A stretch of 64,000 nt of DNA from Paragyromitra xinjiangensis (lineage: Eukaryota > Ascomycota > Pezizomycetes > Pezizales > Discinaceae): positions 3,410,001 to 3,474,000 of the forward strand of contig JBCAMK010000003.1 of assembly GCA_038503065.1 (NCBI GenBank), written 5' to 3'. Position numbers and translations under genes: made by a program. The notes under the pieces are model-generated. The model did no database searches. It had not been told where the DNA came from and worked only from the letters and a program-made list of their open reading frames with translations. Of this stretch, positions 50,050 through 60,198 are shown in pieces. Position 1 is the first letter of the stretch. Each line of letters opens with the position of its first letter.

Positions 50050-51312
50050 TTTGATGAAATAAAATCAAAAAACTTTAAAAAGAAAGATAGAAGGCTCGAG
50101 AGATTGAGTGGAGTTGACTGGTTCAGCCGTTCGTGACGTCTGTGGGATTAGAGATGAGGAGAGAAGAAGAAGAGTAGAATAGAGCCGGAATGAGAGAGTA
50201 GAAAAGTCCCAAGCCAGAAAAAAAAAACCCGCAAAAAAAGTAAAAAGCGGCACGCAAAGAAACGCTTGCCGCCCAGCCAACAACAACGCTAGCGGGCGCT
50301 TTCGGAACTGCTACTGGCTTAGTAAGCTACCGCTTTAGGGATGGGTCCCTTTTGGGTCTTTAGGCTCGGGGAGTATCAAGTTTAGCCCGAGTGTTTTTTG
50401 ATCCGGATCCCGGCGACACTGATTTTTCACGAAGACCGCAGGATGGCTTTATCCGCTGTGATTGAGTGTTTTTGTATTGGGCTTCGGACTCTCCACTTCA
50501 CGCATAGGGCAAATCCATAGTTCGTTCTCTGAGAAGAAAATACCCCAGCTCCCAATAACCGACTTTTGCATCCTCTCGACCGGGAATCATTGCCAGATGG
50601 CTCTCCTAAACCCTCGGATACATATCTTATCTTATTACGGGAACGGATCAAGTTCCCTTCCGTCCCCTGGTATGACGGATGACCCCACACGATTTTTTCG
50701 AGATTTCAGCACTAGCTTGCAACGACCTTGGGCGGCACGGTATCTAACTCATCCCTCGAGCTAGAGTTTCGTTTGTTTGATTTAAAGAGTTTGTAGTCTA
50801 GAAAACCTCTTGGTCCATCCCGAATTCGCCTTCATATCTTCATGAGTTGTCACTCGCACTCAACCAACGCTCCCAAGAGGCTAAGAAATGAGCGGTAAGA
50901 TAGTATGGAAAAATTCTGGCGTATAGATAACTGAATTTTTGGACGGAGAGAAGCACGAGAAAGGGGGTGGTTAGAAACGGTATGGTGGGGGAACGTCTTA
51001 ACCTAGACCACCTATTTTAAGCTGATATTCTGAGCTCCAACCCCAACTAAATTACTTAGGAAAAGACACAAGATCTACCATCATAGCAATGAAACTCTGT
51101 ATTATTTTATAAGGCACAGGGGCCAGGGGTCGTAGCGGAATAAAACCTTATTTTTAGTAGTAAAAAGTGTGGAGTGGAACATTCCTAGAAATACTAAGCA
51201 TGTGATCTGATATACCCAGAGAAAACTGGTGTCAAACTTCACTTTTGAGACTATATTTGAGTATTGATACTGGTACAGAGCCTAAATCTCAAGTGATGTC
51301 TGTTTAAGAGCA
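50050..51312. other. intergenic upstream of phosphate carrier
   Basis: Carries the phosphate carrier promoter (purine-rich leader near 50080-50230). Nothing else recognised. Confidence 0.6.
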
Positions 51313-51754
51313 TTGGTGGTGGAGATATTCGGATGGAAAGGTTTCCTATTGTATTTCACAAGGCACCAACCAAGAATTGTAAGACAAGGGCGTTCCACAC
51401 CCAAATTTGATTGGTCTAGGTTAAAGCTTGCACGAACCATAGGTGAGGCCCGGGAAGAACTTAGACGAGTGATAAAAATCCCTTTCGCCTATCCACGCTA
51501 CTGACCTCAAAATGGATTTAACAAGAGAGTACTTTCTAGCTATGCTACTACGCGATCCGGTTTGCACCCACAGTATGAGTTTATGTAATTTACCAATAAA
51601 ACCGCATCATTTACTGATGCCGCAGATACCAGAGAGCATAGGTAGAAACCCCCGGACAGTTTGTGCGGGGGAGTGTAATCTAATGCGAAGAGTGGGTGAG
51701 TATGATGGTAGCCAAGATTACATGAAGAAATTTACAGGGTGTGAAGACTTGTAG
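51313..51754 (+). pseudogene. probable coding relic, unidentified
   Basis: Two protein-like frames in different phases follow each other. The first (51313-51504) contains FDWSRLKLARTIGEAREELR and ends FAYPRY. The second (51512-51754) contains REYFLAMLLRDPVCTHSMSL, CNLPIKPHHLLMPQIPESIG and ECNLMRRVGEYDG. Composition is protein-like across the junction and there is no fitting intron in the 20-nt gap, so a frameshift after a stop is likely. I do not recognise the family. The first frame opens with GTG, not ATG. It could also be chance. Confidence 0.35.
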
Positions 51755-51788
51755 AACTCAGGTGTGTAAGTAGATAAATTAGTATATT

Positions 51789-51905
51789 AGCTCTCAAGCC
51801 ACCACAACGAAAAACCCACCGAACGTCATTCCTATCGAGATTCCATTCCACCGCAGAAAAAGCGTCCCATAAGCTTTAGCGAAAGTTTCCAAGTAAGTAT
51901 CCGCA
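51789..51905 (-). pseudogene. possible terminal-exon relic of a membrane protein
   Basis: The minus strand reads an open stretch ending in a stop with TYLETFAKAYGTLFLRWNGI followed by a Gly/Phe/Val-rich hydrophobic end. Upstream on the same strand no exon continues it convincingly, and the candidate LTR interrupts the region 350 bp away. It may be the last exon of a gene broken by insertion. Family not recognised. Confidence 0.3.
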
Positions 51906-52251
51906 ATACAAAATACGAAATTGGTAGTGGTACTATGGAATTATAAGGGACGGAGGGGGAAAGCTTAATCCCCCATCATATCAGAGATGCGGGGTTTTTG
52001 TAGAAATATGCCTAGCAAAACTCGTCTCGATCATACCAAAGTTCTCACCAACCTAACGCGAAGGATGTGGGGGTCGAAAGTATTCAAATGCATCCACAGG
52101 ATGCCATTAGAAGCCAAGATTTATAAAACGATTAGGACTCAGCCAGTAAATTAGCAAAGCAGAAGCAGTCAGCTTGCGAGAGATTGGATGAGACTACCTA
52201 TCTAACAGACTTGTGCAAAGTGAAGTAATAAGGGGTGATAATCGTTGCTTC

Positions 52252-52650
52252 TGTGGAAGGCTTGAGATATTCGATAGAGAAGAAAGAAACGAAGAGGCAG
52301 AAAGCCTCCGTATATACAACTAATCAACTAATCAGAGCCTTTCCACCATATACCTCGCCGGTCAACGCCTCCAGGCCCAAAGTAGTCTCCGAATAAGTCC
52401 AATATACTGAATAGCCGCCTGAATAATTGACAGCCAAAGAAAACCAAAACAGTAAGGAATAATAAGAAACCTAAATAGTAGGAAAGCCTACATATGCTAT
52501 AGAAGCCCTACGTATGTGGAGAAAATAATAGAGCCAAATAGTAAGGAAAGGCCGGAAGTGGCACGAAAGGAAGTAAATATATCCAACATAAAGGAAGTCC
52601 ACGAATTCGAATCGAGTGATGGCTTGTGGAACACCTGTCTTAAATCCACA
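52252..52650 (-). mobile_element. candidate solo LTR, 399 bp
   Basis: Read on the minus strand it starts TGTGGATTTAAGACAGG and ends AAGCCTTCCACA, giving the TG...CA ends and short TGTGGA/TCCACA inverted termini of LTRs. Near the 3' part a TATATA box (GTTGTATATACGG) is followed by a pyrimidine-rich leader, as in Ty1/copia-type fungal LTRs. No 5-bp target duplication is visible (flanks GCTTC and CATGG), so the insertion is old or one flank was rearranged. No internal gag/pol was found in the window. Confidence 0.45.
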
Positions 52651-52834
52651 CATGGCCTAGTACGGTTTAGTGCTTTGATTACGTGATAGAAAGCTTAGAG
52701 CCTCAGGTGAATGATAGCTAGGTACCTGTTAGGTGGAACATTCACACCCATGATTAGTAAATGCATCATAGCAAGCTAGTTCCAATCTCCCGATACACAC
52801 CTCAAAGGAAACGTCATATCTTTTTGCACTCACG

Positions 52835-54245
52835 ATGGCATCTTCTACAGCAACAGATAACCGGAAAAGTGTTCTCATTACCGGGTATGTGACAGTATCT
52901 CGATAATTATTTGCGGGGGAAATTAAGAAGACTAATACCAAGCGTTCTAGAGCTGGTATCGGCGGCATTGGGGGCGAACTAGCGAAGGAGTTTCACGCCA
53001 AAGGTTTTCCCCAAATAAACTGCTGATCCTGCCATGAAAAGCTTACACCCATCGAAAAGGATTCCGGGTTTTTGCGACAGCGCGTAGGCTCGAGACTGTT
53101 GAGGAATTACAAAGCACGCTCGGGATAGAGATACTCTATCTTGATGTTACAAACACTGAGAGTGTCCGTAAAGCCCGTGACGAAGTTTCGCTCAGAACCG
53201 GCGGGAAACTCGATATTCTCGTTAATAACGCGTTTGAACACCCAAAAATCGAAACCTTGATTAAATGTTATTTCAGCTAATGAAATCTTTGCGAGTGTGT
53301 AAATAGTGGTTATGGGCGTACTTCACCAGCAACTGATCTCGAGATAGATACCGTAGTGAAGGATATGTTTGAGATCAACGTTTTCGGTGTCATGCGGATG
53401 GTACAAGAATTTGTACATTTATTGATAGCAACCGAAGGGACTATTGTCAACATCGGCTCCGTCGCAGCTATCATGCCCTTTGCATTTGGGTCAGCCTATA
53501 ATGCTACTAAAGGGGCTTTGCATAGCTATGCGAACACTTTGAGGGTTGAGTTGAAGCCGTTCAAGTATACTCCCTGTGTCCCTTCGCACATAGAAATTGA
53601 TTGCTGAAATATATTCCCCGTGATAGTGTTAAAGTCATGACCGTATATTCTGCCCCACACAGGTCCTGATTTCAAAATCTCGATCCCAGCTTCTGACTTG
53701 CTTTGCTCAAACTCAATAGATCATCACCGGTGGTGTCAAATCGGGTATTGCTCGCGATTCTGTCGCACACCCAGACCTCCCTCCTGGTTAGTTATTACCT
53801 CGCTACTTGAAGTCAATTGCTAAATTAACTCTCTTCTCGGAGACTCACTTTACATGCCTATTTTATCAGCTTTCCGAGTCCGTGCTACCACTTCCCAAAG
53901 TTTGTTTCCTGATTCCCCCTTTGGGCGGCAATGCCTAACATAAAGCAACAGCTGGCGCCCAACCGACAATCGAATACGCCCGTGCAGTCGTGAAGCAGGT
54001 TATAAAACCAGACTGGAGGAAGCCAGTTTGGTTCTGGCAAGGAAACTTTGCAAAATGGGTTTGGCTTATTGATACATTTCTCTGGAAGAGCGCCTTTGTA
54101 CGTTTCTAGCTCCGAGTACTTGTTGCTGGTTTCCACGGAAAGTTAGAACTAATACGAGGCATAGGACTACGGAATGATGTGGGGCTTTGGGTTATTGGAC
54201 TTGGGTCGTGATTGGGTAGCTAGGAAAAAGGGAAAGGTAGATTAG
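52835..54245 (+). CDS. AYR1-like short-chain dehydrogenase/reductase, nine exons
   Basis: Closest in plan to NADPH-dependent 1-acyldihydroxyacetone phosphate reductase (yeast Ayr1; lipid droplet/ER, phosphatidic acid synthesis). Exons: 52835-52884, 52951-53003, 53060-53231, 53307-53564, 53627-53642, 53720-53786, 53843-53899, 53952-54097 and 54165-54245. They total 900 nt, 299 residues, with all phases fitting. Visible SDR features: T16-G17 AGIGGIGG cofactor loop, DILVNNAGYGRTSP (NNA at 90-92), Ser143 in IGSVAAI and Tyr156/Lys160 in GSAYNATKGALHSY. C-terminal landmarks WLIDTFLWKSAF-DYGMMWGFGLLD match Ayr1-type proteins. The fifth exon is 16 nt, coding VKVMT. The stops a naive reading meets after 53600 are all intronic, so this is not a pseudogene. 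Substrate is inferred; related SDRs also act in secondary metabolism. Confidence 0.87.
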
Positions 54246-54923
54246 ATAGCGTAGACGAAGCTAGTTATTTGGGGTTAAGCGTTGCTACAGGTACAGATAA
54301 GTAGCTCTAAGGGTTATATGCAGTTAATACTTTAACTAGTGAAAAGCTTCTCGTACGTATTAATATTTCATCAGCCGTGAAATTTAGGTTAATAATTAAG
54401 TTTAATGCGGCTTCCTTAGTTGGGTTAGCGGTCTCTGAACCGGATTCTCACCTTTTAAGGTTTATACTAGGGCAAAACTTTATTTTAACTATTACGCACG
54501 TGTCACCTGCATTGAAGCGCAATACACGTGCGGAATAAAAAATTCCCCTGCTTCCAAGTGAACGCGAATCTACAAGAGAACTACATGTATACATTATAAG
54601 AAAAAGGAGACTAACTAAGAACATTGTAAAGTTGAACTACGCGATGAAAAACTAGGTGATATTGATACGAACCGTAACTCCAACAAAGGAAACAAAAGAA
54701 TAGCTGCATGTACCTTCCGAATTAAAATTCAACCAACATCTAAACTCAATCTAGTTTTGCTCTAAACCCTTATCTAATCGCCAGCTAATCCCGACTTTCC
54801 ATCAGTTCGTGTCCGGTCTCCGCGTCTTTGGGGGTTTTGCGAAACCCAACGTTGGGAATGTAGCTTGCTGGGTGGATAACGTTGAACAGAATAAGAACAA
54901 CTAGGTGGATGGTTGTGTTAGTT
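54246..54923. other. intergenic between converging SDR and RTA1 genes
   Basis: Tail-to-tail spacer holding both 3' flanks; nothing else recognised. Confidence 0.6.
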
Positions 54924-56130
54924 TTAAGGTTTCAGGTAGATAAGCGTATTGAGGGGGGGCATACGAAGGATGAGCAAAGAATCGAAAACCCAGAAAGGCC
55001 ATTCGTGGGTATTGATGTATCCTGTCTGGCCGCCTGAAAAGTCGATCATACGGTAGACGGATCGAATCTATCAGTATTATCAGTATCTCAACATGCGTAG
55101 AGGGAGTCAAAATCCAGAGCTAATTACCAGAATAATAAGGCAAGCAATATTAATAGCATAAAGCAATTTTTGCCAATCACCCGATGGCCAACTCTGTCGA
55201 AATTGGCGACTGACGAAAACAAACCTAGCCGCCACAAACGAAAAGAATCCGAAGCAAACCAACTGCACCGCAAGTCCAACTTGGACAATATGACCGCCTT
55301 TGTTTAGACGGGAAAAGTCCGTGTCGTCGGCGCTAGCGAGGACTGATGCACCCAGAAGTTGGATGGCGAATGAAACGATATCGAACAGCACAAAGACTAA
55401 TGTGATGAAGCGTGCTGGTACCCACAGGGTGCGGAAGCCTCGGTGGCTTTCGGGGGTCACCCATAGGATGATTCGGCCCTAGAGAAGAAAAAAATAAAAG
55501 ATTAGTGGATGACGGGTATTTGATGAGGGCAAAGAAAGGCGTGAGGACTTACCACTGCCATATAACAAGCTGCTGCCATACTATATGGTTTCAAATCGTT
55601 TAGTAAAGCCCAGCAAGCCTTGTAATTACAAAATGATCCTTTAAGAACTTACATTCCGGGAGCAAGACTAAATTCATAAATCGTTAATCTTAGGATCCTA
55701 ACACCCCAAAGATGAAGGTAATTGGAAACTTACATTATCATGGTAAGCTGTACGATGTACGTATTTTTTTCCTTGGGGTTGTGCGCGGATGGGGCGCGAA
55801 AAATGTATCCAATCATTTCCACTTCACCATGTCCAGAAATATCAGCGAAAAATGTTAAGGGAAATCATACGGACTAAATTGCTTACTAGTTCCACCCAAA
55901 ACCATTGGCCACCAAAACCATGATCGTTTCTGGATAAACTGAAATATTGTGCAGGCCCCTACGAGCGAAAACAGGACAGCGCCTACAACTGCAGTTGGGA
56001 AAGAAGGATTGTAGCGGTAATATGATATGTCATTATCTATTGATTGAAAAGAGAACAAGCAAAGTTATTAGTTTCAATTTGATAGCTAGGTGCGGCGCAG
56101 GGGAGATATTTTGCACTCACGTGGGCTCAT
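54924..56130 (-). CDS. RTA1-like seven-TM protein, seven exons
   Basis: RTA1/RTM1/Rsb1 family of fungal multi-pass membrane proteins linked to resistance to toxic compounds and sphingoid-base export. Exons: 56130-56121 (10 nt), 56036-55887, 55821-55734, 55667-55653 (15 nt), 55580-55553 (28 nt), 55478-55128 and 55067-54924, totalling 262 codons, 261 residues. Landmarks include YYRYNPSFPTAVVGAVLFSL, the family pattern GGTMEMIGYIFR, LAPGIMAAACYMAVGRIILW across three exons, FDIVSFAIQLLGAS, NKGGHIVQVGLAVQLV and IRSVYRMIDFSGGQTGYINT with HEWPFWVFDSLL. All introns are 60-84 nt with GTAAGT-like donors. The tiny exons make the gene invisible to simple ORF scans. It is convergent with the SDR gene. C-terminus after the last TM segment is short. 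Confidence 0.88.
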
Positions 56131-58149
56131 CGTGATAAAGGGGCTTGAAATGCCAAGAAACGACTGTGAAAAGCAAAAGTAGCAACTCAGATTGCGATGA
56201 GACTGTTTAGAATAGTGAGGTGCTGTCTCTTGTAGTTAAACTTTTGTTCGAGCCAGCAGGAAGACTCCTTATAGCACTTGAAGAAAATCTAAATTTGGTG
56301 TTGGTTCGGTGCTCGGAGGGGTTCCCCGGTCATGAGTTGCCGACCACCGAATTGGGCGGAGGCCTGCCGAAACGCCAACGGCTGCGCTCAGAGTTGTACG
56401 CGCAATACGTACACAGCCTTATGAGTCGTACATACATAACCAGACGATGGCTAGACGCAAGGAGAGTTTTAAACTTCACGCTATTTTCGTTGGCAAGACC
56501 CTTGAAAATTTAAGCTTCAAGGAAATGGGAAGCCAGCGCTGGATGCGACCCAGGTTACATTGGAATCCCTACTAGTTCTAGCAAAGCAGGGGAACAAAAC
56601 GTCTCGGATATGTGGCCGCTTAAGCATCACTCGCTTCCACCTCGCCCGATTCCAAAAGATTTCTCTCGGAGATCCTCCGCTGTCACTTGCCGTTGATCCG
56701 TGGGGGTGTTGATGGCACTCTAATAGGCCTTTTTGTTCACTATCCTAAAGTCCATTGCTGTTTAGCCTTTGCTCGTATTCATTCGCCTTTGGCCCCCATT
56801 CACAATTCATTTAATTGGGTCAATTACCCGAAGAACCAGCCAAGACCGGCAAAGGAAATTCCATCAGTTAGAAGCCTTCTATTGATAGAAAAAGTGCATA
56901 TATAGAGAGAGATTCTCCATAGTTCCATCAAGCGACTCGGTACCTTCCTAGACAATCTGGAGGAAGCACTGAGGAAACTAGAGTATCTACTCTCGTAGCC
57001 GAAACACGACTAAATTTGACTGGTTGTCGGATGGTTAACCAGTCTTAACCATTCATTTTCGGCAACATGAAGAAAGCTCCACCCTCTGTACTACACACAA
57101 CGCTATATACGTCTGTATTCAGCCTTCGCATCACGATAAGCAATACTCAGCCTCCCAAACGAATTTGGAGGTCTCATCCGTGAGTGACGTGCGAACCATG
57201 GCAAACAAACCATAGCAAAACATACTGCTCGTATTTAAATGACGTTTTCAAAACAAGTCAGGCCCGCATTCCATACAAACTGCCCTGAATCTACCTATTT
57301 TAATGGAGGCAGCCCGTTTTAAAAACGTTATGAGAATATGAGTAGAGTAGTATAGGAACCCGCCCGGGGATTTATTAATGAAACTGACTTTTAGATTTTT
57401 ACGGTCCACCAAACGCTTCGCAGATAGAATTTGATAGGCTAGGGCTATGATAAGCTTTTACCATGGCCATATCGGAACTCTTTTCGCGTCATGTAAGGTG
57501 TGCAAGTATATCCGGGATGTTTACTTTCCGTTGGGGACGCGTACGTGCACTCGATATCATGTCGGATCAACTCATATCCGTGAGTTGCACTTTATCCCCT
57601 AGATCGTAGCTCCTCACACACCGAAATTCAATGGCTTGGGCTTTGGTCGCTTGATTTTTTCGGGGTCTGTAGCCTAAACTTGCCAATTATAGCAGAGATA
57701 ATAGGCCTTGCTAAGTCTCTGTTGATGGATTCCTAGCTGTAAAACACAAGAATTTGCGGGGAGATGTGCTGAATATGCCAACCCGAGCTGTTTCAAATTT
57801 GCTGACTGAAGTCCATGAAAACACTCGACTACGATCTAGGGGATATTCATCTGGTGTGGGTAACCCTGCGAAAAGCTAATTGGGTACCCAAGCTACATGT
57901 AATCCCGGAACTCATTTGTGGACACGTGAACTAAAGTTACTGGGTTGGGAAGATATTATGTTTCGTATAAACTTCTGACCTGGGGTACCTCGTTTTAGGG
58001 ATATATAAAAGCAAATATTTCCTTCAAAATATTGTGCCCAGGACATTCACCTCATTGATACAATAATCAGATAGTTTGAGTAGTCCACTCTCCTTCCCAA
58101 ACGCAACGAATGACCGAGACCGGAGATATCTCTGGCCGCCACCGTCCAC
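56131..58149. other. intergenic, nothing firm
   Basis: Upstream region of the RTA1-like gene and 3' side of the acyltransferase pseudogene. Frames at 56220-56513 and 56687-56905 are open but show no recognisable content. Possibly further decayed coding DNA. Confidence 0.5.
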
Positions 58150-59310
58150 CTTCTACGGAATCACCCAAAGTCAAGGCGCCGTTCAACTAAGGAAGGTAAT
58201 GACCCAAACGAACCTAAGAAGCCGCCACTTTGGAGAAGAATACCAGAGCTTCTTTCCAGCCTAGACCGCGAAGCCCTCAATGACGAACGCATGAGCCCGC
58301 CAAACAAAGGCGATGAGGGTGCTGCAGCAAGTCTACTGGAGAGGAAAATCTTGGCGGCCATCTACCTAGTGGAAGGCGCCGGAGAGAATGAATGACGTGT
58401 AAGTCTGTATGTAGTTGGATAACATGCCTCCTTTTTCGGCTTTAACAACATCGTATACGAGGAAACATCCAATTACTTGGGGAGGCTATTAGCTCCGTGG
58501 GATAGTAAGGGTATATAGGACTAGCCATTTGACAGTTCTGATGCCAATTTATGCCCCCAAACTACCGCAGCGTGTAGCACTCGCGCCAACTACCATACAT
58601 GGGTCGCTCATCTTAAATCCGATCCCAGTGGCTACACTAAAAGTACAGATAACGTTGTATGTAAAGTCGGTTTGGGCGAATAGGCTAAGCCCCAGCATGA
58701 AAGCGGTCAAGACCCGCTCCGGACTAACTAGATCCCTGACAGGGATTCCTTCCCTACTATCGGAAGTGATGTACGGCAATGAGGACAGATAGATACAACT
58801 GATATCTTGGAGAACATACATCTAAATGATACGAAGAAATGCCTTCGAAGAAATTTGTTTCAGACGTGTTGGAAGGAGGCCTGGTGATATGGGGGATGCA
58901 CCAATTCCAGCCCATTTCACGCCAAACCAGGGTGTGGTTGAGTGTCCAAGTGAGATTCTCTTTGTGAAAGGTTGTCATATTTAGCGTGATGCCCGATGTC
59001 CTTCTTTCTCTTTCATTATCTCCCACCCACCAATATTGTTTGTGCAGATCCGCGATGATAAAGTACTCGATAGAACGATATACCCACACCGCGGCCGGAG
59101 CAACCATTGAAATATTAATTCTAAGCTTCTTTGCGGCCAGCAGCCTACGGACCCTGAAGACGCATTCGTTTGCCTTGCTAACATCCTCAGGGGCATATCA
59201 AACAATGACGGCAAGAGCGGTTGAGGCTGCAAGGAAGTAGATAAATCGCAAGGGCTGAGGGTCTAGTATGAAACAAAGAGGCTTAAGAAAATGACTACAA
59301 GATTAGCAGG
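58150..59310 (-). pseudogene. wax-synthase/MBOAT-type O-acyltransferase pseudogene
   Basis: Minus-strand segments in at least three different phases line up with the fungal wax-synthase-domain acyltransferases (AurE/Tri7-like). First segment (59310-58860): RFIYFLAASTALAVIV, then VWVYRSIEYFIIADLH, WTLNHTLVWREMGWNW and IPHITRPPS. Second segment, shifted (58850-58610): VLTAFMLGLSLFAQTDFTYN. Then, shifted again, PMYGSWRECYTLR and, about 58475-58370, MLSNYIQTYTSFILSGAFH; finally AHAFVIEGFAV near 58290-58260. Stops (plus coordinates) fall at 59198-59200, 58822-58824, 58562-58564, 58366-58368, 58333-58335 and 58261-58263; at least one sits where a Trp is expected, i.e. TGG to TAG. One or two interruptions could be introns, but the number of stops and frame changes rules out an intact gene. 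Family members acylate alcohols, often in metabolite clusters. Confidence 0.72.
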
Positions 59311-60198
59311 GAGTAGAAGTATCCGTATGACAACTATCATCTAAGTTGCCTATCATGGTCGAGGCTAAATAGATAATTTCTGAAATCAAGAAAAAGTATG
59401 CTACGTCATAATACATGCGAAAACACGTTTTTAAGGGCCGTAAATGCTCTTGATCACCAAAATGCGACTGTAGTTTTAGTAGTTGCGACAAATAGGATCA
59501 GGAAGATTTGTCAAAATCGCAGTCGAGTCGATCGTGTTAATTAAACTAAGTTAAGGTTCGTTGCATAAATCAATGTCAGGGCGGTATTCATGGTATGTGA
59601 TGGGATACTACCCTGAGAGTCATTATTCTAGACTAAGCTGCGTCATAAGCACTCACTCGATACCCCTATCTTACTACCCCACCTTCCTCTTTTGTTGTTT
59701 TGCTTCAATTGAGCGTAAGCCTTCAATCAGGATACTATTGATGCATTTCCCTTTATTAACTGCTCCCTCCTCTTTGGTGTCTCTACATGTAGTATACGTA
59801 CTCACTAGGTAATTCCGTTACGTGGTTGAGCATGCTGCTACAGCTGACATAAGAAAGAGCAAGAGATAAGCCTTGAGCTAAAGCAAAAAACTATATTACA
59901 TGCAGCTACTCGTCTAGATGTTTCAAAGATCGTCAGTTGCTGATGCTCTAGCACATCCACCTTGCCCAGCGGTGGTGCGTCCGGGGGGCTTGGCAGGAGC
60001 TGCGCCCAGGCGGAGCTCGGCTGCGGCCTTGGCAATACAAACTCAACGTTTGTGGTGAGCTGAAGAAGCTGTATATTGTCGAGTAATCAGAGGCTCCCTA
60101 CGTAATGGGTATGGTTTGGGCCCTTTATCTAACGGCGCTCGTGGCGTTGTGCAATCCAGATTGAAGGTGATGGTTACATTCCACTCACAAGATTGCAG
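59311..60198. other. intergenic upstream of second Zn2Cys6 gene
   Basis: Contains the promoter and leader of the regulator gene and the 5' side of the pseudogene. Nothing else recognised; a GC-rich patch at 59960-60030 is not coding as far as I can tell. Confidence 0.55.

Noticed and set aside
53565..53951. Apparent stops and frame changes in the SDR gene
   Set aside because: Explained by five short introns with good splice sites; the sum of exons is exactly 300 codons.
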